This document shows positions 34,401-46,792 of a stretch of 64,000 nt of DNA, one piece after another. Source of the stretch: Rhea pennata (Eukaryota; Chordata; Aves; Rheiformes; Rheidae). Each line of letters starts with the position of its first letter. The first letter of the stretch is position 1. Location: NCBI RefSeq assembly GCF_028389875.1, contig NC_084667.1:60676570-60740569 (forward strand). The letters run 5' to 3'. The notes beneath the pieces were generated by a model. It saw nothing but the letters and a program-made list of their open reading frames with translations, made no database searches and had not been told where the DNA came from. Position numbers and translations under genes: made by a program.

Positions 34401-37400
34401 GACGCGCGTCGCTCCTGCAGCATCCAGCTCTGGTGCGGTGAAGTGTTGGAAACAAATTTCCCCCCCCCCCCGCCTTCTTTAGCTTCTCTACTGTTGGGGG
34501 AGGAAGGAGGCTTCTCTGCAGCTGCTTCTCTCTGTCGCTCTCTGTTTTTGCTCTCTCCTACCATCCTGGATCACGGAAGGAGCCTCAGAGGTGCTCCCCT
34601 CCCGATAACCAGTGCGTCCAAGTCTCAGTGCTGGGCTATGCTGGAGGGGGGGGGACACGACGGAAAGCTTTCCTTCGAGGGCTCGCGAGCTCAGGAAGAA
34701 GCGAGCTCGGTGCTAGACCTGTGGGGTGGATGGTTTGCAAAGAGGCTATAAATAACCGTGTGTAGCTCGAGGAGAGCAGCCCACGTCTCCTCTGGCATGG
34801 GCATGCTGTGCCCATTTTCTTTGCTGATAACAATCGCTAATGTGAATTCTGGCACTCCAGGTCTCGATGCCTGTTGTTTTGATAGCGTAATTAAATCTTA
34901 GGAATGTGAAATATAAAAAGTTTTGAGAAGAAACCAAGCCACTGAAGGAGCAGTGGCAAAGGAGTGTGCGTGTGTGTGCGCTGAGTAAGGAATAGGATCG
35001 CTCCAGACAGGCTCTCCCGTTTGCCAGCTCATGGGTACGCTGGAAGAGCCGCTCATCTTTGCTGTGCGAACGAGAGTGACCAGCCCTGGGTATCTGCTGT
35101 CCCAGCTGCGTCTCAGCTGGGTGGTAAGAGGTGTGATCTTTCACGATTAAAATATACACCGGGTGCCTTACGTGAGAGAGGGTCGGTGACGTAAATCTGA
35201 GCGGCCTGGATTCCTGCTGCTCTCCAAAAGCCTGTTGTAAAGTGTTTGTGCTTTTTAGCTTCTATTTGGAAGCATTAAATAACTCAGCAGCACGTGATAC
35301 CACTGGCTGAACCTGGTGCCTTTGGTTGGATGGTGGGGTGTGGGTTTGAACCGAATGCCTCCAGGTCACAGAGGAAGCACTTGAGGCACGTGGGGACGGT
35401 GCCGGGCGAGGTCTTCGCTGCTGCAGGATCCTCCTTATGAGAAGTGTGATGTGGACAGGCAACGTTTGTTTAAATCAGATTTTTCTTCAGGCGATGCCAG
35501 CATCTGAACCTGTGACAAGGAAAAGGGTCCCCCATGAGAAGAAGTAGCAGGGGAAGAAGGCTGAGACCGTCTTTATATCACCGAGCAGGGCCACGTTGGC
35601 ATCCAGCTTTGCTCGTTGGGTTTGCATCCTGCCATCTCGGGCTACCGTTGCCGGTGAGTGTCTTCCTGTGCCCCTCCGCTCAGGAACGCGCGAAGCAGCA
35701 GCTGTTAGCTGAGGAAATCGATGGCAGGTGTGACCCAGCAGAAACGGCCTCTGTAGGACAAAGCCAGGCTCAAGCAAAATGGAGCCAAGTGCACGGTGCA
35801 GTTGGCGCGTGAAAACGCCTTGTACGGGCAGGAGGAGGGACTGTGAGCAGCGCTGCGGCCGACCTGCTTAGACTACATCTTGTCTCAAGTTACTCGAGGT
35901 TTTGTGCTGGGGAGGACCTGGCTGGAAATGCTGCAGATTGAGCAACTTTTATGCAGAGAGGTGTCTTTCATAAGAACGTGACCGAGGCGTCCTGTTCCCG
36001 TGCTCGCCTCTTCTGCGCGCGGACAAGGCGGGGATGAGCTGCGGCGGCGGAGTGCAGGGCACTTCCCAGCCTCGCACCCTCTGCGTGCGCGCTGCGGAGG
36101 TCCGCTTTCTTCCTCACTAGCCCTTTTCATCCCAATTGGGGGGGGGGGGGAAATATTTGCTAATGCAGTTTAACGGGAGGAGAGAGCGAGCGAGCAAACA
36201 AGTTGGTTATTGTTACCTTTTCCTGTTTGTTGTGCCCCTTCGTACAGCTGCACGCTTCTGCATGCAGCTGGCTCTCGGGCCCTTTCAGAGCGATCTGTCG
36301 CAGAAAATAAAAGCACTTGCCAACCTGGCCTTAAAAAAAAAAAAAGGAAAGAAAAAAGAAATAAAATCTGTTAATATTCTTGGGCCTTTTATGTGCATCA
36401 GAGTGACAGTCCTGTGCTTGCCGAGTAAGAGGAGTTTGGCAGGGGCAAAGGCTGGCGCGGCTGCAGGCTGCCAGCCAAAACAGTCTGCGCAGGGCAGCGC
36501 TGCCAGCGTTTCCCGGGGGCAGAGGGTCGGCTCCGGCGAACCAGCATCCAGCCGCCCGCTCGAATCGCCGCCCACAGCTCTCCCTGCTGGGCCTTTGCGC
36601 CCTCGCACACCCTCCTCCCGGTTTTGGTTTTAGTAACTCGCGCCAGTGTTGCAAACCGTGTGGAGCTGTTGGGCATAGCGAAACTTCTCCTGCCACGCTG
36701 GGCTCGTGCGGTGCGGTGTCCTGCCGCGGGCATCCTGCGTGGTGGCGCTCTGCTGAAGCGCTGGGAGCTTCACCGTGGGGCACGGCCCGTGCTGTGCACA
36801 GCCTGCTGTGGCAGCTGGCAGGGGGGTGCAAGGGTTGCTGGACTGACGCAAAGGAGAGACTCATTTAATCCGTCAGACTCTGGCTGATGCTCAGAGCTCA
36901 AAGTAAACTAGCTACAATGGAGAGAAAGGTGGGACCAGGTAGTTAAAGTTGGAGGACTGCAGTTAACATCTCAATCCAGTAACTAAGAGCTAACTCTGGT
37001 GATGAGTTTGTCTTGATGTCTGCATAAGCATCTCATCCCTTTGGAGACCTGGTTTACTTTTGGAAACTGGTTGGTGCTGTGGCCTTGATCAATCCTGCAG
37101 TCCATTAATAGGAGTATTTGTGGGGAAACTGCTGTCTTACCTGAGTTCCAGCACTTTTGGATGCTCTTTTGGAGAGTGTCTGGGAGCAGACGGTTTTCCC
37201 AAGTAGTTCTGAAGCAATGTATGTTGTAGACCTTGGGTAAAATTGCTGGGAAAGTGATGATACCAGATTTAATAACGTAAGAATTTTAGGGGAACGAAAG
37301 TTCAAATGACAACCTTATCCATAAGTTGCTTCTCCCTCAGGATAAGTCAGCCCATGCACTAGGTACTCTCTGTTCTCCAACAATCTTCCTTCTCTCTCCC

Positions 37401-38839
37401 TCTCTTTTTTTTTTCTCCTCCCCCCACCCCATACTATCCAGGTGGTGTTATGAACCATCTGGTGCAGTGATTCAGCAGAATCCATTTAGCACTTTCCCAG
37501 AGAGGCCAGCATCTGCTAGGCAAGGGGAAGACTGGGGGGAAGCCCAGCACATCTGTTGCAGTGTCTGCAAATGAGGTTTGGGGTCAACCAATCAGCCCCA
37601 TGCCTCTTCCCAGTTAGCACATGGACTGCTCGGTGCGCAGGAGAAGCACTGATGTGAAACGTCTGCTGCCTGTTGTCCCCTTTTGGAGCATAAAGCAAAG
37701 TGAGCCAAGTCCATGGAGATTGATGGTGGGATTCAGCTCGCTTCACCTTAATCATCATGACTTGTCTGGCTTTGTCCAAGTGGTTAATTATCAAATGGTG
37801 GTCTTGGCTTCTGCCGTGCAAGAAAAGAGCCTCCGTTGCACTTTGTAATGCTCTCCAGTGTCCGTCCAGTACTTGGCAGGCTTGATGGTCTTGCTGGATA
37901 GTACAAGAAGTGAGCTAGGCAGTGCCATCTTCTGAGCTTTGCATTATCTGGTACCCAAGGTCATATGAAAAGAGCTTTGACTCAGAGGCACAAGTCTATA
38001 AATACATGGTCCTAAGGTGGAGGAAATAAGATGCTCATAAGATAATAGAAGTAAATCAGCTCTAGTCCATCAGTGTTTTGCACCCGCAGGAATCTGACCA
38101 AAGTGAACGCAGTACAGAGTGGAACTGTAAGCAGGAACATGCTTGCAAGAGGGAGAAAGGGTGATGCAAATACAGTTAGATATCATGGATTCCAGTTAAT
38201 TTTCTTGGGGTAGATACTTCTGGATGAAAATCACTTGAGTTTCCCTCCAGGATGGGAGAGAGGAGGAGAAGGATGATCTTTCAGACGATACGAAGAATTT
38301 CATTAGCGATGCTGACTTCCCAACATATTGGTAAGACTCAGGCTAATGCGTGGCAGTGACGACTGGCAAATACAGAGTCAGTTTAAAAAGTAACTACCTG
38401 ACAAGGTGTTTTGAAAGCCTTTACAGATCTGAGCCTCTGGCAAGAAACATAATAGATCCTGTGTTCAGAAAAATCATTGCATCTGTGCAATAGGTTAAGG
38501 CAATAAACACTGAACAAGAAACAGGAACGGGTCTCTACATTCTTCATGTACCAGAAGTGCTCTGTGTTTTATGGAGGACCAGTGACATTTGGAGGGGCAG
38601 AAGCTTCTCCTTTGTAAACTAGGTAAAATGTCTTAGTGTTTGTAGACCAGGAGTAGTCACAATGCCTAGAAACTCAACACTTCTGCTGTCTAATCAGCTG
38701 TCAGAAGAAGCTGGTTTCCTTTTAATCATTTCCTTAGAGATGCTCTTGCATGTGTTTACAGTTTTGTTTCTGAAACTGTTTTCCAAACAAGCTCTTGCAG
38801 ACTGATGCTTTCAAACAGCATACTCAAAATCCTTGCAAC
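34400..38839. other. GC-richer gene-free stretch downstream of ZBTB42
   Basis: No coding gene is recognised. It contains C- and G-runs (34461-34470, 34647-34654, 36138-36150) and the CpG-rich patch at 36440-36800. Open frames are short and on both strands. Confidence 0.5.
36440..36800. promoter_or_regulatory. CpG-rich patch without a recognised gene
   Basis: Moderately CpG-dense sequence with frames open on both strands but no recognisable protein. Similar shorter patches lie at 15650-15800, 45290-45490, 46390-46560 and 48440-48650. Confidence 0.4.
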
Positions 38840-39012
38840 AGGGCTAGAAGAGCCCTTGTCTGGGCATCTAGTCCTCCTACTCCTGGGCAGGATGGACTAG
38901 GCAAAAGTTGTGCCTGACTGATGTGTGTCTAACCTGTTCTTGGGAACCTCCTCAGGCAATCTGTTGCAGTGTCTGCCTGTCCCTTAGCCTGAAGGGTTTT
39001 TTTTTCTCTCTA
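38840..39012 (-). mobile_element. Old CR1 LINE 3' fragment
   Basis: The order of phrases CTGGGCATCTAGTCC, TGTCTAACCTGTTCTTGGGA, AGGCAATCTGTTGCAGTGTC and CCCTTAGCCTGAAGGGTTTTT follows the antisense of a CR1 3' region, with many substitutions. It is more diverged than the copy at 52895 and lacks the terminal octamer repeats. Confidence 0.75.
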
Positions 39013-40073
39013 GTGTCTAGCCCAGATCATAAAGTCTGATACTCTAGTCTTCACCTATGGTTAAGAAAGGAGGCTCTCCTGACAGTGTGATGACAGAGCT
39101 GTAAAAGGGGGCTTCTATGGAGAACTAACCAAACTTCCTTATAAATAGACCTGGATGCAAAGTCTTGAGCAAAACAGCCAAACTGCAGAACAAATTTATT
39201 CTGAAGCACCTCTGAGTGTTTTATTTCACGTCCTGTAAAGACACAGAAGGCCTTGGGACATAAGCACTGTCTGTAAATGGACAAAATGAGAAATGGGCTA
39301 TTGAGTCAATACACAGAAAAGTGACTTGCCTTTCTGTAGAATTTGCAAGGTTAAGACCTTAGTGATGTGTTTGTTCTCCAGGAAGCTAATGAGCCTAGTT
39401 TACTTGACTAAAAGTGGGTTGTGTTCTCTTGTTATATGTCTCTTTAATGAATGACACCGATATTTTTCAGGGGGGCAGCCAAACATGGTAGCCTTCGCCT
39501 TCTTCTCTGTAGCTTTCAGACTGAACTTCCAATTCTGACTTTGGAAATAACCCAGTTAGCCTCTAACTAATGCGACTCATTTTTCTTGCAACAAATCTAA
39601 GGGAGGGTGTTCAAATATACCATGCAAGGAAAGTGGGGAGCTGGGGGGAAGCAAGCTCCCCCAGGGGTTACTAGCCCTGTAAGACCTGTTAGATTGCAGC
39701 AGTGCAAATGTAGGACACTGGTGTGCTGAAGCTGGTCAGTGGACATTATAGTCCTTCCTGCAGCCTGCCCTGCAATGTCTAGGTGCTTCAGCTGATTTAT
39801 GTTGAGTGCATGATGGAAAAACTCATTGCTGGAGAGGGAAGGATCCGGTGACTCTAAGAGGGACTTGCAAGAAGCGCCTGGTCTGTGAGACCTTGTGCTC
39901 TGCTTTGTTCCGCAAGGACCCTTTTTGGTGCTGTACTGCAGGCTGATGGTAGGGTGATATGTGACTATGACTTGTGCACTGTTACTGCCCAGTCTAGGCA
40001 GGGCTTTGCTTCCCTGTGCATCTTCTACACCTGAGAGACAAGTTTCAGTTCCTTGACTTAGAATAAGCATGGA

Positions 40074-40101
40074 AAGTTTACCTAAACCCCTAGGTAAACT
40101 T
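40074..40101. repeat. Perfect 11-bp inverted repeat (hairpin)
   Basis: AAGTTTACCTA at 40074-40084 and TAGGTAAACTT at 40091-40101 are exact reverse complements with a 6-nt loop AACCCC. No gene is recognised nearby. Confidence 0.8.
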
Positions 40102-42379
40102 GAGTTTGAGTTTCATTCTAGTTGGTAAGCTGGTCTGATTGAAGCATTGCCTGGTTCCTCACCCTGTCCTAGTTCCTACCATGAGACTTGAGTGCCAAAA
40201 GCTCTCCCGGTCCACATGTCCAGAGGTGGTGCTGCCTCATGTGCCAGATGTCTTCTCTACACCTTGTTACAGCTGGAGAAGGAAAGGAGCTATAGTCTGC
40301 GGTGCCGTTTGGTGCAATAACACAGCAGTCCCCTTGCCCAGAAGAGAGGAAGCCAGAGCTTTAGGCCTTTCACCACCAGCCAGCATTTGAACTTGCTGCT
40401 TCCAAACTTGAAGAGTGCTTGATTTTCTGGGGCTCAACTCAGCAGTGTCTGGGGCAGTTCTCCATCCTGTCTGGTAGTCAGCAATCCCAGCACAGCTGGG
40501 AGAGCAAGGCTGGCAGGTCCATGGGAGCCCAAGGCTGTGCTCAGGGCACGAGGACAGCTTCTGGGAGGGAAGAGTCCTCATTCCAGGCTCAAACACAAAG
40601 GGGCAATTGGGCTTCAGAGCAGAGTACAAGGCTCTAGGCCTTGATCTCGCCATAAAATGAAGATAATAGCACTGCTTCCTATTGTTCCTGGTAGCGATAG
40701 GGCACGAGGTACTTCAGCTCTCGGTAGCATGTGTTCCAGCAAGGCAGAGAAACTGCAATACTTTCTGAGCGCTGAATTTAACTCCTTGTGATCAGCAGAG
40801 TCAGAAACTCTTGTTACCTTTAAAACTAAGCTAAAAGTCACCTGGGACTTTCAACAACAAAAGCCACCTGTTTTGGTGCTTTCTCTTCTTTTTTTTCTTT
40901 AAGCCTTACTACTTGTATAACTGGAATTTAAAAGATCAGACAACACTTTGTTCTACAGTATTTGTAAACATCAAAAGATGCCAAAACTTACTGGATGCTG
41001 CTCTGAGGTACAGTATGAGCACGGCGACTTTCTTGTGGTGTTTTACCTTGCCTCCAGTAGCATCCTCCCAAGTTCTTGCAAAACTTTATTATTCACCTTC
41101 AAATAAAAGGCTATGACTCTTTGCTTCTTTTTTTTTCCCCCCTAGACCCAACAAAAATATCAGCTGCTTTCAGAATAAGGAGAACTAAGAGATCTGTCTT
41201 CGTAAACTGTTTTTCAGAATGTGACTTTTTTCTGTGTACGCATGTGTCTGTTTACTAGCTCTTCAGGGTGTGCAGTGTGGCTGTGTGTAGCTGATGAAAA
41301 GCAAGGAAGAGGGATATCAAGCATGAGGAAAAAAAACCTCGGAATTTGTCCCACAGGATGATGTTATGCACAGTCATGCTATCTGGATCTCTTAATAGTC
41401 ATCTCAAGCTGACATATATAGATATGTCTAAGCCTTGTTGCTAAAATGTGAGCGCTGGGAGTTTTCCTTGGAGAGCCTGTCTCCAAATCATGACTTGGCA
41501 CAAACTCACTCACCTTTTACAGCTGCATTGTGTTGAAGGTTTTGTGGAAGGAAAATAGATGTAGTGATCAAGTGTTCTTACTCTGCCACTGGGTTTCAAT
41601 ATTGTAGCCAGAACTGTTTGGTTCTTTTTTGTTGTTTGTTTGTTCGTTTATTTTTAATCTGCTAATCACAGTTTAAATTTACATTTTAGGTGAAAGTCTT
41701 CAGGTTTGCCATTCTCCAAGATTTTCATGCCTGCAGGTACCAATTTGCCAAAAACATAACGCACTCCCTGGAGGAAGCGTCTGGCTACTTTGCAGTGTCC
41801 TGCGAAACTCTGCTCTGGTAAAGGCTGATAAGGCAAAGGGCATTGCGGTACCGAAGGGCTTTATCTGCATTAAAGCTGTCGAATGGTCTCTGCTGTTGCA
41901 CAACTTTCACACGGCGCAACAGCCTTGGCTACCTGCGAGGCTCTCCCACTTCCTTATGTACTTTAAAACCCCAAGGGAGGCAGAGAGGAGAATGACTAAG
42001 TTGCTGAGAACAGATGTTGCACAGTAGCAGTGAAACAAATATTTTGTATTTATGCTGCTTCCATTCTGGGTAATGTTGACATCAGCGCTTCTGTGTTAAC
42101 TCGCCCTTTTCTCGGTGTAACGGCGCTGCAGAGCAGTCAGAGCACAGGGTCTAGTAACTAATCAAATTCCGGGTTGTGGGGAGGTGAGCTCTTGAATATA
42201 CACAATTTTGTTTCTAATGCTGCAAAATGCACTGCTTTACTCCCTCGCTTAGGTGTAATTTGTTCCCCTGCCTGACGTGTTCGCTATGCCCCCAAAATTG
42301 TTGGAGCTGATCTTCCTTCCAGAGGACTTTCTGGATAAGAAGTAGATATTCTGCTTTTTTTCTCTCGTTTCTAAAGAGA

Positions 42380-42640
42380 ACCACCCGCGCTTCTCTCTAG
42401 GCCTGTTCTTGTCGCTGCGTGCTATCCTCAGCATCGGAGGTGTGGTGGTCGCCTCTGGGGGTGCGCATCTGCACCTCCGCCCGCCTTCTTCCACCTCTGC
42501 AGACTGCCCGGTGCGGAGGCCTGCTTACCGAGCGCCGGAGGACGTTACCCCGGCGGCAGCGCCTGGCCCTCGGCGGACGGTTGTGTTGGCAGCGTTCGGA
42601 GCTGCCTGTTCGCTTTGCCGGGTGGTAATCTGTCAGCCGG
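42380..42640. promoter_or_regulatory. Short CpG-rich patch with a - strand donor-like site
   Basis: CpG-dense, with overlapping open frames on both strands that resemble no known protein. On the - strand, CTCG is followed by GTAAGC (positions 42528-42523), a good donor, so a - strand first exon is conceivable. Confidence 0.4.
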
Positions 42641-45310
42641 CTCTTTGGGCTCCCTTGTTCTCCTGCGTGCTTTTCTCTTCTCGACAAACCTCTTAATTCT
42701 GCATCGTTAAACGAGGTTTTTGAAAACGCTCCTTGGAATTGCTCTCTGTGAGGCATTTATTTTGGTTTGTCCCAAACAGGGCATTCGGGCAAATCTTTAT
42801 TTTAATAACAGTAAGAAGAAAAAGAGCTGATCAAGTTCCTTGTAGCTCGGTGGAGTCTGTTAGTGTCAGCAGACAGGATAATTTACTCAGCCAATTGTTC
42901 TGGCTCAGATTATTTACAGTAACCCTAAGGAAGGAAGCACTGGTTGCTTTAAACAGCAAGAAAAGACTTTAAACAAACCGAGAGTAAAATATCAATGCAA
43001 GCTCTGCCGCTCCTCTTGAAAATGAGCGTGTTTTGGGATAGATCCCCAGCTGAAGCTATCCTGGGGACCATGTCACCATGCACCATTTCAAAACCTCCCC
43101 CCTAGGATATTACTATTCTTTTCTCCGTGTATGAATAAGCCACTTAAAGTGCATAGCTGCTATATTACAATTTCCTAAGAGGTGCTGGCATCTGGAGAGA
43201 TTACATTCCTCTGGACCCTGCGATGGAAAGAATGAGTTCAAGAACAAAGAATGAAATCCTCAGTTCCGTGCTCAGAAATCTGATATTCACAAAAGGGTAT
43301 GGGCTAGCTGGTAGTCTGCCCTCAACCGGACCTTGAAATTGCAGGCTGAAGGTAATACTTCATGCAACCTTTCTCTTTTCTGCCAAAAATTGGGATGAAC
43401 TGAGCCATCCATAAAATTAAACTTAATACCACTTGGGCTGAACTTGGTGGGTGGGGAAAAAAATCTCACCAGTGAACTTGGTGACACCGAAATGTGTAGG
43501 ATTAACAGCTCTGAGATCCTGCATCTATTTGCAGGACTGGCACGGTTCACACCGTGGTCTTGGCAGCCTTCACGTATCCCGGCACCTTGTTCTGCAGAGA
43601 CACCTTTCTGGGTGGGAGGACGATGTTAAACGCCTGGCTGCCTGCCAGCTATCATGGAGACACACGCAAATTGCAGTGTAGCTGCAAAATTGAGATCGCC
43701 CACTCCTAGCAGTCTGTGCCATCGGCTGTCTGGCAGGATTGATGGTTGTCACTATCGAACGCTGCTGAACCGGAGCCAAATCCAAATGAGTGGAAGTCCT
43801 CGTGAGCCTGTTTGGAGAGAAAAAAGAAAAGAAACTTCAGAACTTTTTTTTTCAGTTTGGAAACTAAATGGGAGAGCCCTGTTTCAGCGTAGCGTTGTTT
43901 AGCTGGTAAAAAGCATTGGGGCTAGGAAGCATACCCGATGCATGCAAAATGGAAAGGTCACAAGTTTTCAGCTGTCTCTCCTTGGTGCCGTTTTGGGGTG
44001 GAGTAGACATTGACAGGAAAGAGGCAATAGCAAAGTACGTTCAGGCCGTGGCTGAGTGTAGTTAAGCGGGTGGACCAGGCTGTTGAGCCGTTAGCCTCCT
44101 GGAGCCCTCGCCCGCAGTCCGTTCACCTCGCAGTCTCCAAAGAGTTCATCCAACAGAGACAGCCAGCATCTGGCCCAACAAGCGCTGAAGGCAGAGCGGA
44201 ATCTGGAGCATGATATACATCAGTCTGTACTCTCTTACCTCTTCAAAGAGGAAGGCGAGAAAGCCAGAAAGGAGAGAGATACACTTCCTTTCCTCATCTA
44301 AGCTGGCAAAAAGTCACTTATTTCTCTGCCTGCTTCCCATTTCCTTCCCTCCTGCTGTTATTGCAGTGAGATGCCGAGGACACGGTGCGTGCATTGCCGG
44401 CGTGTGGAGCCCCTCTCGTGGGGCGGATGTGCTGCCACGCTGGCGGTTCCCAGTGGCAGGGGAGGGACGGCTCTGGCTCTTCTCTGCTATTTCTATGGGT
44501 ACTGGGATTTTTTTTTCCTTTGGGCGGATTGGGACTAAGATTAAGATCTAGTCTCCGCTAGGAAAACGTTGGAACATATCCGTGGGTTACGTCAATGGAC
44601 GTGATGGTGAACGTTATCTTACGTCTGGCTGTGCTGGGGAAAGGTCTTGGTCTCCTGTCCTGCCAGGTGAGGTGGCCTCTCCAGGACACATCCTAATGAG
44701 TCATCCTGGTGCCAGGTGAGCTGAGGGGACGAACTGCTGCGGCAAAGCAAGTGAATCAGGGTGAGGGGCAAGGGACACTCACCTTTTGGCACCTGCGTTG
44801 CTAACGCCTGGAGCATCCCAGCCTGCGGAGCTAGCATGCCTGGTATTAACGGGCTTGGCAGAGCGCAGGAGACATCTACATATGCCACAGAAATTAGTAT
44901 GAGTGCTGAGATGCCAAGCACCGGCTGATAGTCCTGCCTGGTACAAAACAAGTGGAGAAGTCGGCTGGAAAAGTGTGATCCCAGCAGCGAGGGAGGGCCT
45001 GGTGCTTCCCTGCCCTGCAGCCCGGCACATCTCCAGAGCAGTGTCTTCCCAGAGATTAATTTCTCCCTGCTATCTCAAATAGAAAAATGCAGCTCACTTG
45101 TTCCACAGGAACTCCTTCTCCAGTCAGCCCGTGAGCTCCATTTTTCTGATGTTATAAATATTTATTACAAGAAGGATAGGAGCACCGTGCCGGGCGAGCA
45201 TCACTTTAACGTATAAACATGAGTTTCTCATGTAACCAGAGTTCTCAGTTTGGAAGCTACCGACACAGTTCACTGGATGCAAATGCTTCCCGCGGCACTT
45301 AGCAAGCGCC

Positions 45311-45342
45311 GCCGTGCCATGCCGTGCCGTGCCGTGCCGTGC
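45311..45342. repeat. (GCCGT)n pentanucleotide repeat
   Basis: About six copies of GCCGT, one changed to GCCAT, at the edge of a short CpG-rich patch (45290-45490). Confidence 0.85.
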
Positions 45343-46773
45343 CTGCGGGCCGACTGCGAGGACGGCGCTCGCGTTGCAGCGCGAGGCCCCGCGTTGTGCC
45401 TGGCCGAGCAGACTGAGGGGTCCTGCTGGCGCTTCTCCCTTTAGAGAAAATCCCACCGGTGTGGTGTACCTACCCCTGGGCAGGCCCGGGGGAGGATTAA
45501 CTGGCCGCTTGCTGGTACTTTGTCAGAGATTATACGTGGTTCAGTTCCTTCTCCCATTATGTCAAACAGCATCTTTATATTAAACGATGTAAGAAAAGAA
45601 TGAAGATTTAAACTCATTTAACCTTGGATATAGCCATTAGTTAAGCAATTAAAATTAAAGGGTGAGTTAATGGGCAGTGTCAAACATTTGGAGAAACATC
45701 TGGTGTAATAAAAGTGTGCATTTTAATTTATGAATAATTGATCCACCTCTCTCCAGCCCGTAAGCTGGCCGGAGAAGGCCAGACACCAGAGCAGGAGTCT
45801 CCAGTGTCTCCTGCTGCCCATGGCCCAGCTCCAGGGGAGTGCGAGGACTCTGCCGCGACCTGGGGATCTGCTGGGAAAATGTGTTATGCCACTGAGGCCC
45901 TTCCTCTCTGTCCTTGTGCTTTTGGGGGATCAGATGCATATTATTTCAGATCTAGAGGGATTGGTGGTCTTTTCTTTTTAAGTCTTTATTAATGCACATG
46001 TGGATGGACGTGGGGTCTGCCTGGACACCGATAGCTGGGGATGTAGATGAGTTAAAACTGCTTCGAATTGTATCTGCGAGCTAAATTAACTTGCTTTTTG
46101 GCCAGCAGCAGATGTGAACGTTGTCACTAATGCATTGAAGACAACACAGTAAATATTGACTGGAATTTGAAGGGTAAATACCAGAAACTGTTTGTCTCTT
46201 GACTATGATAGTGTCAGTAATGATAGAGTTATTTCTGTAGTACTGTGATCTTCTGTATAACGCCCCTTCTTTTTAGAATAACAGAGTGGAAGATATTCGG
46301 GTGAAATAGTGAAATTAAGGAGAATTCTGCTGTTTCTTTCTACAGGATGGGATGTTGCTTTGCAGCATCTCGCCCTGCAGACCTGCCTGGGAAGCGCTTG
46401 GGCTCTGCACCGAAAGCTGCTGCCGAGCAGGGGGAGGTGGGGAGGTGCGTTCGCTGCGGGAGGTCCCTTCGCGTCAGAGCAGGCACCGTGCGGGGGCCGA
46501 GGGGGCCGAAGGGGTGCGGATCGACAGAGCCGGGTCTAGAGCGTCGAGCTGCAAAGCTCCTCACCAGCCCTTGCTGTTTCCCCCATCACTGAAACTGGGC
46601 TGGTGGAAGTGCCAGAACAGCCCAGAAACCGAATTGAGGGCACGAAACATTTGTCGCGTGGGATGTGGGAAGAGGCAACTTGGGTCGCGCAGGGTTCGTG
46701 ATGTGCTGTTTTCCTGATTGTCTCCCAATCCCTTAAAAATCAAAGTAGGTCAGTTGTGCAGTCCCTGAAACCT

Positions 46774-46792
46774 TGTGTGTGTGTGTGTGTGT
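46774..46792. repeat. (TG)n microsatellite
   Basis: About nine TG units in intergenic DNA. Confidence 0.9.

Noticed and set aside
33909-34564. 130-codon + frame and 211-codon - frame
   Set aside because: Both lie in the downstream CpG island. Their Arg/Ala/Ser-rich composition suggests an absence of stops rather than coding.
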